From Rhizobium sp. P32RR-XVIII (lineage in GTDB: Bacteria > Pseudomonadota > Alphaproteobacteria > Rhizobiales > Rhizobiaceae), in assembly GCF_012641395.1 (NCBI RefSeq), contig NZ_JABAIH010000001.1, forward strand, positions 1 to 64,000: a stretch of DNA of 64,000 nt, written 5' to 3'. Positions within the stretch are counted from its first letter, which is position 1; each line of letters begins with the position of its first letter. Below the pieces are notes generated by a model that saw only the letters and a list, made by a program, of their open reading frames with translations, made no database searches and had not been told where the DNA came from. A program made the position numbers and the translations under genes. Below are positions 45,602 through 53,847 of this stretch, piece after piece.

Positions 45602-45635
45602 TATCGGTTCTCCTGCTTGGATTAGAACCGATAAT
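45600..45635 (-). promoter_or_regulatory. Start-codon-sequestering hairpin
   Basis: Positions 45600-45611 (ATTATCGGTTCT) and 45624-45635 (AGAACCGATAAT) are perfect inverted 12-mers with a 12-base spacer. In the minus-strand transcript the 3' arm carries the end of the AGGAG ribosome site and the first bases of the start codon, so the closed stem would mask translation. Confidence 0.6.
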
Positions 45636-45643
45636 AACGCCGT

Positions 45644-45666
45644 CTACTGACAGTTTATGGCAGTAG
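45644..45666. promoter_or_regulatory. YafY-type operator palindrome, site B
   Basis: CTACTGACA-GTTTA-TGGCAGTAG: 9-bp arms with one mismatch, located upstream of the small DUF1127-type gene and 4 bases beyond the regulator's stop codon. It matches site A over the core described there. Confidence 0.6.
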
Positions 45667-45669
45667 GCT

Positions 45670-46359
45670 TCAAGGTTCGGCGGGAACGTTTTGCTGTTCG
45701 CTCCACTCCTTGAGAAGAACGGCACGCCGGCGCGGATAACGCGTGTCGTCCGGGAGGATTTCGATGATTCGGTCGGTGCGGAAGTGGCGGTAATCCTGCC
45801 TGAGCTCGCACCAGGCGACCATGACCCGGACTTGCTCGAAAAAGCTGATCGCGAAGGGCCAGACGCGGCGGACGGTGACCGCACCGCTTTCATCCGTATA
45901 GGTCAATTTGAGAATACGCTCGGCCCGGATTGCCTTGCGGATGACGCCGAGATCGGCCTTGTCCTCGAAGCGCGGACGGAAATTGACGAGAAGGGTCGAT
46001 GTTTCGATCTCGGCGCGCATCTCGCGCGGCAAGACGTCCGCAATCTTGGCCAGAGCATCGGTGCCTGCCGCAGCAAGGCGAGGATCTGCGGCGCGCGCGA
46101 CCCACCGGGATCCGAGGACCAGCGCCTCGATCTCATCCTGCGAAAACATCATCGGCGGCAGCATGAAACCGGGCTTCAGGACATAGCCGACCCCTGCCTC
46201 GCCATCGATCAGCGCGCCCTGCGCCTGCAAGCTGGCAATATCGCGGTAGAGGGTGCGGATGCTGACGCCCGTTTCGGCCGCAAGGATGGCGCCGCTCACT
46301 GGACGGCGATAGCGCCGCAGTGTCTGAAGCAGTGCCAACAGGCGTTCCGAGCGCGCCAT
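45670..46359 (-). CDS. YafY-type HTH/WYL transcriptional regulator
   Basis: 229 aa. N-terminal DeoR-like helix-turn-helix (residues 1-55: RRPVSGAILAAETGVSIRTLYRDIASLQ) and a C-terminal WYL-type sensor domain (LKLTYTDESGAVTVRRVWPFAISFF). Such regulators often sit beside glyoxalase-family genes and bind TACTG-N-CAGTA dyads. Here two dyads lie just downstream on the same strand. ATG at 46359, nine bases after nudC. Confidence 0.88.
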   Translation of the reverse strand: MARSERLLALLQTLRRYRRPVSGAILAAETGVSIRTLYRDIASLQAQGALIDGEAGVGYVLKPGFMLPPMMFSQDEIEALVLGSRWVARAADPRLAAAGTDALAKIADVLPREMRAEIETSTLLVNFRPRFEDKADLGVIRKAIRAERILKLTYTDESGAVTVRRVWPFAISFFEQVRVMVAWCELRQDYRHFRTDRIIEILPDDTRYPRRRAVLLKEWSEQQNVPAEP

Positions 46360-46368
46360 TGCATCAAC

Positions 46369-47328
46369 CTATCGCTTCCATTCCACCCAGTCGCGCATCA
46401 GGCGGTGGGCAATGGCGCCCTTGGGTGGCGATGCCTGGCCATTGGCGCCGGGACGTTCCAGCATTTCGATCGTTTCCTCGCGCGTGAACCAGCGGCAGTC
46501 CTCGAGCTCCTGCTCATCGCGGTGGATGGTTCTGGATTTTGCCTCAGCAAAGCAGCCGATCATCAGCGAATGCGGCATGGGCCAGGGTTGCGACGCGTGA
46601 TAGCGGACGCGGCCGATATGGATGCCGGACTCCTCCAGCGTTTCACGGCGGACCGCATTTTCGATTGTCTCGCCCGGCTCCACGAAGCCTGCGAGGCAGG
46701 AATACATGCCCGGCGCAAAGTGCGGGCTGCGGCCAAGCAGGCAAAGATCGCGCTCCTCGTCGATGACAAGCATGATCGCGACCGGATCGGTGCGCGGAAA
46801 GATCATGTGCTCGCAGGCCGTGCACACGCGCTTGTAGCCGCCGATACGCATTTCCATTGCCGAGCCGCACCGGCCGCAGTAGCGGTTGTCGCAGTTCCAG
46901 CGGATGAGGCTGGCGGCCTGCGCGAATTCGCCGAGCAGCACGTCATCGATGAGTTGGTCGCGGTAAAGCGTCCGGCCGTCTGCAGGCTTGTAATGGCTTT
47001 TGAGATCCTCGGCCGGAGTACCGACAGGAACAGCAAGCCGCGGCTCGCCCGTCTTGCGGTAGCCGAGCAGGATCGTTTCGTCCCAATGCGGCTGCAGCTC
47101 TTGCAGCTCGTAGCGGGCGAAGAGCGGGTCGAGCACCTGGCCGTCATGCTTCAGGACGAGCTTGTCCTTGGTGAAGGCGAAGATATGCGTGCCGTCTTTC
47201 GCCAGCGCCCTATCGACAGACTGCTCGTCGCGATGCTCGGAATCGCGGATCAGGTCGTTTGCGGCGAAAGCCGTCAAATTGCTGGGCTCCGGATGGGGCG
47301 CATCGGTATCGAAAAGTGAATGACTCAT
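46369..47328 (-). CDS. nudC: NAD(+) diphosphatase
   Basis: 319 aa Nudix hydrolase. Zinc ribbon CGRCGSAMEMRIGGYKRVC plus CTAC; Nudix box GFVEPGETIENAVRRETLEE with ESG; the NADH-pyrophosphatase signature SQPWPMPHSLM follows. It cleaves NAD(H) to NMN(H) and AMP and, in E. coli, removes NAD caps from RNA. The start overlaps the HIT gene stop by 4 bases, and the YafY gene follows by nine, so the three are probably one operon. Confidence 0.94.
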   Translation of the reverse strand: MSHSLFDTDAPHPEPSNLTAFAANDLIRDSEHRDEQSVDRALAKDGTHIFAFTKDKLVLKHDGQVLDPLFARYELQELQPHWDETILLGYRKTGEPRLAVPVGTPAEDLKSHYKPADGRTLYRDQLIDDVLLGEFAQAASLIRWNCDNRYCGRCGSAMEMRIGGYKRVCTACEHMIFPRTDPVAIMLVIDEERDLCLLGRSPHFAPGMYSCLAGFVEPGETIENAVRRETLEESGIHIGRVRYHASQPWPMPHSLMIGCFAEAKSRTIHRDEQELEDCRWFTREETIEMLERPGANGQASPPKGAIAHRLMRDWVEWKR

Positions 47329-47750
47329 GATGAAAGGGTTTCCCGCAATGTCGTTATGAATTCATCCCGCTTGCTGTCGTCATAGGCTTCGGCTTTGCCG
47401 AAACCCCAGACCGGGCCCGGCCAGTTGGCGTCGCCTTCGAAGCGGGCGATGATATGAACATGAAGCTGACGGACGATATTGCCAAGCGCCCCGACGTTGA
47501 TTTTTGTGGCACCGGTAACCTTCTTCAGTGCATTCGCCACCAGCTCGATCTCGAATGTCAGCAGCACCTGGTCGAGCGGCGTCAGTTCGAAGATTTCCGT
47601 GATGTCGGCGCGGCGGGGTACGAGGATCAGCCACGGCCAGCGGGCGTCCTTCGACAATCTCAGGTCGCACAGGCCTGTCGGCATGATACTTGTGCTGTCA
47701 TTCTCGAGCCGCGGGTCGAGCACGAATTCAGTCAAAGGGCATTCCTCCAT
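47325..47750 (-). CDS. HIT family protein
   Basis: 141 aa histidine-triad hydrolase. The active-site stretch is VRQLHVHIIARFEGD: the third histidine of the HxHxH triad is replaced by Ile, as in some alphaproteobacterial members. Predicted nucleoside phosphoramidate or dinucleotide hydrolase with uncertain activity. ATG at 47750 with TAGGAAAAGT. First gene of the HIT-nudC-yafY unit. Confidence 0.87.
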   Translation of the reverse strand: MEECPLTEFVLDPRLENDSTSIMPTGLCDLRLSKDARWPWLILVPRRADITEIFELTPLDQVLLTFEIELVANALKKVTGATKINVGALGNIVRQLHVHIIARFEGDANWPGPVWGFGKAEAYDDSKRDEFITTLRETLSS

Positions 47751-47786
47751 ACTTTTCCTATGATTAGCAGTTTTTTTTTAGCTTGG

Positions 47787-47815
47787 CTTGCTTTTGATGG
47801 CGATATTGCCGATAT
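47787..47815 (+). promoter_or_regulatory. Promoter of SRP RNA
   Basis: CTTGCT (47787-47792), 17 bases, CGATAT (47810-47815), close to the alphaproteobacterial CTTG-N17-CTATAT type, with a start expected at about 47822, where the RNA begins. Confidence 0.55.
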
Positions 47816-47822
47816 GTGCATC

Positions 47823-47922
47823 CGGGAGGTTGGTGGTGGACGAGCCACTCGCCAACCGGGTCAGGTCCGGAAGGAAGCAGCCCTAACGAGCCAGGCACGG
47901 GTCATCGTGCCAGCCTCCCACC
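47823..47922 (+). ncRNA. ffs: Signal recognition particle RNA, small bacterial type (4.5S)
   Basis: The conserved apical region GTCAGGTCCGGAAGGAAGCA (GGAA tetraloop and asymmetric internal loop that bind Ffh) is at about 47860-47879. The ends GGGAGG (47824-47829) and CCTCCC (47914-47919) close the rod. It lies directly upstream of dnaX, a common position in proteobacteria. The limits are set by pairing and may be off by several bases. Confidence 0.94.
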
Positions 47923-47967
47923 TTCTCTCTTCCACAATGCCCGGCGTTCCGGGCGACAAGCAGGGCG

Positions 47968-49845
47968 ATGAGCGACACCGAGCGACAGTCACAAGATGCC
48001 GCCTCGACGGGCACCGGATACCGGGTGCTGGCACGCAAATACCGCCCAAAGGATTTCACGGACCTCATGGTCGGCCAGGAGCCGATGGTCCGCACGCTTA
48101 CCAACGCTTTCGAGACCGGCCGTATCGCGCAGGCCTATATGCTCACCGGCGTTCGCGGTGTCGGCAAGACGACGACGGCCCGTATTCTCGCGCGGGCGCT
48201 GAACTACAAGACGCCCGCGATCGACAAGCCGACGATCGACCTTCGCGTGCCGGGCGACCATTGCCAGGCGATCATGGAAGGCCGCCATGTCGACGTGATC
48301 GAGATGGACGCTGCGTCGCACACCGGCATCGACGATATCCGCGAAATCATCGAGCAGGTGCGCTACCGTCCGGTTTCGGCGCGCTACAAAGTTTATATCA
48401 TCGACGAAGTGCATATGCTTTCGACACAGGCCTTCAACGGCCTGCTAAAGACGCTCGAGGAGCCGCCGGAGCATGTGAAGTTCATCTTCGCGACCACAGA
48501 AATCCGTAAAGTTCCGATCACCGTCCTTTCCCGCTGCCAGCGTTTCGATCTTCGCCGCATCAGCGCGTCTGATCTCGTCGGACTGTTCACGACGATTTCG
48601 GCGAAGGAAGGTATCGACGCCGAGCCGGATGCGCTGGCAATGATCGCACGCGCCGCCGAAGGTTCGGCGCGCGACGGCCTTTCGCTGCTCGACCAGGCGA
48701 TCGCCCATGGCGGCGGCGCGGTCCAGGCGGAGGCCGTGCGCGGCATGCTGGGCCTTGCCGACCGTGCGCGCATCGTCGATCTCTTTCAGCATGTCATCAA
48801 GGGCGACGTCGCAGCGGCGCTCGCCGAGTTCGAGGCGCAATATCAGGCAGGTGCAAATCCTGTCGTCGTCCTGACCGATCTTGCCGATTTCACGCACCTC
48901 GTCACCCGGCTCAAATATGTGCCGGACGCCGCAAACGATCCTTCGCTCAGTGAAGTCGAGCGCACCAAGGCTGCCGAGTTTGCGCAAGGGGTTGCGGTGA
49001 CGACGCTGTCGCGTATCTGGCAGATGCTCTTGAAGGGGATTCCGGAAACGGAAAGCTCCTCGCGCACGGCCGGCGCCGCGGAAATGGTGTTGATCCGGCT
49101 GGCGCATGCCGCGCATCTGCCGGCGCCGGAAGATGCGGCCCGCAGGCTCGCCGAACTTTCCGACAGCAGCAGCGGCGGCTCGCGTCCTTCGCCGGCGCTG
49201 TCTGGAAACGGTGGCGGCGGAACCCACGTACCCTATCAGTCATCGGTCACCGCGCGCGCGCCGGAGAACACGCCGCGTCCGCAGCCATCCGGGCCGACGG
49301 CGACGCTACGCGCCGTTCCCAATCCCGATCCGCAGCCGCTGCAGGCAGGCCGGATCGAGATGAAACCGGCCGAAGCACCAAAGCCGCTCGTCCCGGTCAA
49401 TTCGATCGCCGATATCGTCAATCTCGCCGCGGAGAAGCGCGACGTGAAATTGAAGGCGCTGGTGCGCAATTTCGTGCGGCCGGTGAAGATCGAGGCGGGC
49501 CGGCTTGATGTGAATCTCACTGAAGGTGCGCCGCCGACGCTGCTCAACGAACTTGCCGTCAAGCTGAAGGAATGGACCGGTATCCACTGGATCGTCAGCA
49601 CCAGCCGCGAGGCCGGAGAGCCGACGTTAGTCGAGGCTGAAGCCAAGGCCAAGGAGCAGCAGGTTAGCGATGCCAGGCAAGATCCCGACGTCGCGGCGAT
49701 CCTCGCCCAGTTCCCGGGCGCCAAGATCATCGACGTGCGGGTGAGGGCGCCGACGCCGGAGGAGGAAGCCGAGGAGGCCAAGCCGCCTGCGGTCGCCGAA
49801 TCCGAAGAGGGCGACATCCTGCCGGGCGACGACATAGAATTCTAG
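47968..49845 (+). CDS. dnaX: DNA polymerase III subunit gamma/tau
   Basis: 625 aa clamp-loader ATPase. Walker [20 protein letters not shown], Walker [12 protein letters not shown], sensor [10 protein letters not shown]; then the collar (residues 230-370), a Pro-rich linker (about 395-470) and the tau C-terminus. The four-cysteine zinc module usual between Walker A and GRHVDVIE keeps only one Cys here. No slippery A-rich frameshift site was seen. Followed 19 bases later by ebfC. Confidence 0.95.
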   Translation: MSDTERQSQDAASTGTGYRVLARKYRPKDFTDLMVGQEPMVRTLTNAFETGRIAQAYMLTGVRGVGKTTTARILARALNYKTPAIDKPTIDLRVPGDHCQAIMEGRHVDVIEMDAASHTGIDDIREIIEQVRYRPVSARYKVYIIDEVHMLSTQAFNGLLKTLEEPPEHVKFIFATTEIRKVPITVLSRCQRFDLRRISASDLVGLFTTISAKEGIDAEPDALAMIARAAEGSARDGLSLLDQAIAHGGGAVQAEAVRGMLGLADRARIVDLFQHVIKGDVAAALAEFEAQYQAGANPVVVLTDLADFTHLVTRLKYVPDAANDPSLSEVERTKAAEFAQGVAVTTLSRIWQMLLKGIPETESSSRTAGAAEMVLIRLAHAAHLPAPEDAARRLAELSDSSSGGSRPSPALSGNGGGGTHVPYQSSVTARAPENTPRPQPSGPTATLRAVPNPDPQPLQAGRIEMKPAEAPKPLVPVNSIADIVNLAAEKRDVKLKALVRNFVRPVKIEAGRLDVNLTEGAPPTLLNELAVKLKEWTGIHWIVSTSREAGEPTLVEAEAKAKEQQVSDARQDPDVAAILAQFPGAKIIDVRVRAPTPEEEAEEAKPPAVAESEEGDILPGDDIEF

Positions 49846-49864
49846 TTTCGAGAAGGAGAAGACG

Positions 49865-50188
49865 ATGCGCGACATCATGGGCATGATGGGCAAAGTCAAG
49901 GAAATGCAGGCCAAGATGGAGCAGATGCAGGCGGAGATCGCCGAGCTCCAGGCCGAAGGCAAGGCGGGCGGCGGTCTCGTGACCCTCGTGATGAGCGGTA
50001 AAGGGGAGCTGAAGAGCCTGAAGATCGACCCGTCGCTTTTCAAGGAGGACGACGTCGAGATCCTCGAAGATCTGATCGTTGCCGCTCATAAGGATGCCAA
50101 GGACAAGGCGGAAGCCGCAGCTGCCGAAAAGACCAAGGCGCTGACCGCCGGCCTGCCGATCCCGCCCGGCTTTAAGATGCCGTTCTAA
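49865..50188 (+). CDS. ebfC: YbaB/EbfC family nucleoid-associated protein
   Basis: 107 aa. [20 protein letters not shown] begins a long helix; the middle [20 protein letters not shown] is the conserved core. Binds DNA as a dimer. dnaX-ebfC-recR is a classical neighbourhood; here a LysE and a MOSC gene are inserted before recR. Start preceded by GAGAAGGAGAAGACG. Confidence 0.93.
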   Translation: MRDIMGMMGKVKEMQAKMEQMQAEIAELQAEGKAGGGLVTLVMSGKGELKSLKIDPSLFKEDDVEILEDLIVAAHKDAKDKAEAAAAEKTKALTAGLPIPPGFKMPF

Positions 50189-50223
50189 GTTTTCAGATCA
50201 AGTTCACGGGGGAGAGAGCGGCG

Positions 50224-50835
50224 ATGACGCTGACCAGTCTGCTTGTGTTTGCCGGCGCTCTCTTCATGGCTGCCGGTTCGCCCGGGCCGAGTATCGCGGC
50301 ACTTGTCGCACGCGTGCTGTCGAAGGGCGCGCGCGATGTCCTGCCTTTTCTCGCCGCCATGTGGATCGGCGAGGCGATCTGGCTGACCTGCGCGGTCGCG
50401 GGCCTTGCCGCGATTGCCGAGACCTTCCATTGGGCGTTCGTCGCGATCAAGTGGCTAGGCGTCTGCTACCTGCTCTATCTCGCCTGGAAGATGTGGTTTG
50501 CCTCGCCGGATAAGAGCGAGGAGACGCTGCCGGAAGCGCAATCCGCTGCGAAGCTCTTTTTCGCGGGCATGACGGTGACGCTCGGCAATCCGAAGATCAT
50601 GGTGTTCTACGTGGCTCTGCTGCCCTCGATCATCGACATTCATTCGGTGACGATCGTCGGCTGGGCTGAGCTCGTCACGACCATGTTTGTCGTGCTGATC
50701 CTGATCGATCTCACATGGGCACTCGCTGCTGCAAAAGCGCGTGGCTTCCTGAAAAGCCGCCGTGCGGTTCGGATCGCCAACCGGGCGAGTGCCGGAACCA
50801 TGGCGGGTGCCGCCGTCGCAATCGCGTTGCGCTGA
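50224..50835 (+). CDS. LysE family exporter
   Basis: 203 aa membrane protein with about six segments. N-terminal LLVFAGALFMAAGSPGPSIAALVAR, with the PGP motif, and GMTVTLGNPKIMVFYVALLPS, with the conserved NPK, mark the LysE/RhtB amino-acid efflux family. Exported substrate unknown. Inserted between ebfC and recR. Confidence 0.9.
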   Translation: MTLTSLLVFAGALFMAAGSPGPSIAALVARVLSKGARDVLPFLAAMWIGEAIWLTCAVAGLAAIAETFHWAFVAIKWLGVCYLLYLAWKMWFASPDKSEETLPEAQSAAKLFFAGMTVTLGNPKIMVFYVALLPSIIDIHSVTIVGWAELVTTMFVVLILIDLTWALAAAKARGFLKSRRAVRIANRASAGTMAGAAVAIALR

Positions 50836-50837
50836 CC

Positions 50838-51455
50838 CTAGCCTTGCGCCTCAAGCTGCGCCCTCAGTTTGAAGTGGACGGGTGCTGCGAGATAGCGGGC
50901 CTTGTCCTCAGATGAAAGGCGGCGGCCAAAGGTTGCGATCAGTTCCGGCATTGTTATCTTGGGTCCATCGAAAGGCACGTATTCGACAGTCGTTCCGGCC
51001 TCGGCCAGCCCATTCTTGATCACGCGGCAGTACATTCCGGGGCGAGCAGCCTCGGTATAGCGCCTCACGAATTGCGGATCGCCCATCTTGGCGGCGAATG
51101 TGGAGCAGGGGATCCGTGCGGAGGTGACCTCAAGCACGAGATCGCCCGCTATGAACCGATCACCGACGGAGACGTCACGGTTGTCGAGGCCATCGATGAC
51201 AAGGTTTTCGCCAAACGTTCCGGGGTCGATCGGGCGCCGGAGTTCTTCTGCCCACCAGTCCAGCGTCAGCGCTCCTTCCAGATAGACGGCCTGATCGACG
51301 CCACCGTGATGCTTGCGGTTGCAGACGGCGTCGCCGACAAGCCCGTCGCCGTCGATGATCACGGCACCGTTGACGGCGTGTTTGTAGATGCCCGTCTTGT
51401 ATTTCTTGCCGGGCAACCGTTGGGGACTGCCGGTGCAGACGGCACGTATTTTCAT
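50838..51455 (-). CDS. MOSC domain protein
   Basis: 205 aa from the ATG at 51455. YiiM-like MOSC domain: DGDGLVGDAVCNRKHHGGVDQAV at the N-terminus, TFGENLVIDGL, and the presumed cofactor Cys in SARIPCSTFAAKMG. These proteins bind molybdenum cofactor and reduce N-hydroxylated compounds in known cases. On the opposite strand between lysE and recR. Confidence 0.9.
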   Translation of the reverse strand: MKIRAVCTGSPQRLPGKKYKTGIYKHAVNGAVIIDGDGLVGDAVCNRKHHGGVDQAVYLEGALTLDWWAEELRRPIDPGTFGENLVIDGLDNRDVSVGDRFIAGDLVLEVTSARIPCSTFAAKMGDPQFVRRYTEAARPGMYCRVIKNGLAEAGTTVEYVPFDGPKITMPELIATFGRRLSSEDKARYLAAPVHFKLRAQLEAQG

Positions 51456-51511
51456 GAGCGACCGATCCTTCCGCGTTGCCGTTTTGGCAGCATATGGGCT
51501 AAGAACGGCAC

Positions 51512-52117
51512 ATGGCAAAGCGAGTCACAGGCCCCGAAATCGAAAAACTCATCCAACTTCTGGCGAAGGTGCCGGGTCTTGGGCCGCGCTCGGCACGGCG
51601 CGCGGCACTGCACCTGATCAAGAAGAAGGACCAGTTGCTCGGACCGCTGTCGAATGCGATGGGCGAGGCTTATGACAAGGTGAAAGTTTGCTCGCGCTGC
51701 GGCAATGTCGATACCCTCGATCCTTGCTCTGTGTGCACCGACGAGCGCCGCGACCACTCCGTTATCATCGTGGTCGAGGACGTTTCCGATCTCTGGGCGC
51801 TGGAGCGCGCCGGCGCGATGAATGCGGCCTATCACGTTCTCGGCGGCACGCTTTCACCGCTCGACGGCGTCGGGCCGGATGATCTCAACATTCGCGGGCT
51901 GATCGACCGCATCGGCGAGGGCGGCATTCGCGAACTCATCATCGCCGTCAACGCGACCGTCGAGGGGCAAACCACAGCCCACTATATAACGGATCAGCTG
52001 GCCGGGTTGGACGTGAAGATCACCCGGCTGGCGCATGGCGTTCCGGTCGGCGGGGAACTCGACTACCTCGACGAGGGAACGCTGGCGGCGGCGCTTCGAG
52101 CGCGAACGGTCATCTAG
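51512..52117 (+). CDS. recR: Recombination protein RecR
   Basis: 201 aa. Helix-hairpin-helix [20 protein letters not shown], zinc finger [16 protein letters not shown], and Toprim domain ([17 protein letters not shown], then [17 protein letters not shown]). Works with RecF and RecO at single-strand gaps. Followed 12 bases later by a lytic transglycosylase. Confidence 0.96.
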   Translation: MAKRVTGPEIEKLIQLLAKVPGLGPRSARRAALHLIKKKDQLLGPLSNAMGEAYDKVKVCSRCGNVDTLDPCSVCTDERRDHSVIIVVEDVSDLWALERAGAMNAAYHVLGGTLSPLDGVGPDDLNIRGLIDRIGEGGIRELIIAVNATVEGQTTAHYITDQLAGLDVKITRLAHGVPVGGELDYLDEGTLAAALRARTVI

Positions 52118-52129
52118 GGGGAAAAGAGA

Positions 52130-53380
52130 TTGAAGACGATTGCGCGCCTTTCGATCCTGACCGCGGCGCTCGTGGCAGCGGTTCATTTGCCCGCCCTTGC
52201 CGCTCCCTCCAAGACGGCTGTCGAAGCGCAATTCGAAAATTGGGTGCAGACCGAACTGCGCCCGGAAGCCGAAAAGAATGGCATCTCGGCGAAGACGTTC
52301 CAGTCGGCCTTTGCAGGCATCGAGCTCAACTGGGACCTTCCTGATCTTGCGCCTCCCGGCTTTCCGCCGCCAAAGGCGCAAAAGCAGACGCAAGCCGAGT
52401 TTTCCTCACCCGCGCCCTATTTCAACGAAGAGCGGCTGAAAAGGCTTGCGGCGACCGGACGCGGCTTGGCCTCGCAATATGGCTCGACGCTGAAGCGCAT
52501 CGAAAAAGCCTATGGTGTGCCCGGTTCGATCGTTCTGGCGATCTGGGGCCGCGAGACGGGCTTTGGCGCGGCGAAGATCCCGAATTCGGCGATCGAGGTG
52601 CTGGCGACCAAGGCCTTCATGTCGACGCGCAAGGATATGTTCCGCACCGAACTGATCGCCGCACTTCATATTCTCGATGGCGGCGATGTCGCCCCTGCCG
52701 ACTTCAAGAGCTCCTGGGCGGGAGCGCTCGGCCAGCCGCAGTTCATGCCAAGCAGCTATCTCAAATATGCCGTCGATTTCGATGGGGACGGGCACCGCAA
52801 TATCTGGACGTCCGTGCCGGACACTCTGGCATCAATAGCCAACTATCTTGTCAAAAAAGGTTGGCAGCGCAATCGCGATTGGGGCTTTGAGGTGACGATC
52901 CCCGCGCAGGTCTCCTGTGCGCAGGAAGGCCCGGATCTCGCAAAGCCTCTGTCGCATTGGGCTTCGCTCGGGATCGATCGCATTTCCGGCAAGGGCTTCC
53001 CGTCTGCCGAGATGAAAGCGGAAGGCATGATGCTGGTGCCGGCCGGCCGCGATGGGCCGGAATTCATCGTCACGCCGAACTTTTACATCATAAAGGAATA
53101 CAACAACTCCGATCTCTATGCTCTCTATATCGGCAACCTCGCCGACCGGATCGCCGATGGCTCCGGGGCCTTTCAGGGAGCGTGGGGCGATGTCGGCAAG
53201 ATGCTGCGCTCCGATGTTGCGGCCATGCAGAAGGCACTGGAGAAGAAGGGCTACGATGTCGGCGGCTCCGACGGCCTTCCCGGCTACAAGACGCGCCGCT
53301 CCATCGGCCAGTGGCAGGCAAAGAGCGGCATGACGCCCACCTGCTATCCCGAAGCCTCGATGATCGGAAAGCTCAAGTAG
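52130..53380 (+). CDS. Lytic murein transglycosylase (MltB type) with PG-binding domain
   Basis: 416 aa starting with TTG at 52130, behind AGGGGGAAAAGAGA. Signal peptide with cleavage after LPALA near residue 24. The catalytic Glu is in VLAIWGRETGFGA and SSWAGALGQPQFMPSSYLKY is the family signature. A C-terminal peptidoglycan-binding domain (about 350-416: MQKALEKKGYDVGGSDG, GYKTRRSIGQWQ) follows. It cleaves glycan strands in the periplasm to anhydromuropeptides. Lipobox not seen, so it should be soluble. Confidence 0.92.
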   Translation: MKTIARLSILTAALVAAVHLPALAAPSKTAVEAQFENWVQTELRPEAEKNGISAKTFQSAFAGIELNWDLPDLAPPGFPPPKAQKQTQAEFSSPAPYFNEERLKRLAATGRGLASQYGSTLKRIEKAYGVPGSIVLAIWGRETGFGAAKIPNSAIEVLATKAFMSTRKDMFRTELIAALHILDGGDVAPADFKSSWAGALGQPQFMPSSYLKYAVDFDGDGHRNIWTSVPDTLASIANYLVKKGWQRNRDWGFEVTIPAQVSCAQEGPDLAKPLSHWASLGIDRISGKGFPSAEMKAEGMMLVPAGRDGPEFIVTPNFYIIKEYNNSDLYALYIGNLADRIADGSGAFQGAWGDVGKMLRSDVAAMQKALEKKGYDVGGSDGLPGYKTRRSIGQWQAKSGMTPTCYPEASMIGKLK

Positions 53381-53383
53381 GGC

Positions 53384-53839
53384 CTACAGGTTGCGCTTCA
53401 GGCCCTCATGGCTCGCAACGAAGCCCAGCTTCTCGTAGAAGCGGATCGCATCGTCCCTGGTCTTGTCCGAGGTCAGCTGCACCAATCCGCAACCGCGTTC
53501 CTCACAGCGCGCGACCGCCCATTCGATGAAGCGCGTGCCGAGCCCGCTGCCGCGTTCCGATTGCGCGATGCGGACGCTTTCGATCTGCCCGCGCCACATG
53601 CCCGTGCGTGAAAGCCCTGGAATGAAGGTCAGCTGCAGGCAGCCAACCGGGTTGTCGTCGCCGTTTACGGCGACGCCTAGCAACTGGTTCGGATCGGCCT
53701 CGATAGCATCGAATGCCGCAAGATATCTGGCATCCGGCGGATCGGAGGCAATCTCCCGGTTTTGCCCGAGGTCATCATCGGCGAGCAGGCCGATGATTGC
53801 CGTGAGATCGGAACGGCGGGCGCGGCGAAAGGAATGCAT
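53384..53839 (-). CDS. GNAT family N-acetyltransferase
   Basis: 151 aa. Acetyl-CoA loop in IAQSERGSGLGTRFIEWAVAR, ending DDAIRFYEKLGFVASHEGLK, characteristic of GNAT acetyltransferases. Substrate unknown. Eight bases after the MFS gene on the same strand, so probably co-transcribed with it. Confidence 0.88.
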   Translation of the reverse strand: MHSFRRARRSDLTAIIGLLADDDLGQNREIASDPPDARYLAAFDAIEADPNQLLGVAVNGDDNPVGCLQLTFIPGLSRTGMWRGQIESVRIAQSERGSGLGTRFIEWAVARCEERGCGLVQLTSDKTRDDAIRFYEKLGFVASHEGLKRNL

Positions 53840-53847
53840 GTCTTGCC

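Noticed and set aside
47968..49845. Programmed -1 frameshift in dnaX producing gamma
   Set aside because: No A-AAA-AAG-type slippery run with a following stem was found in the expected region.
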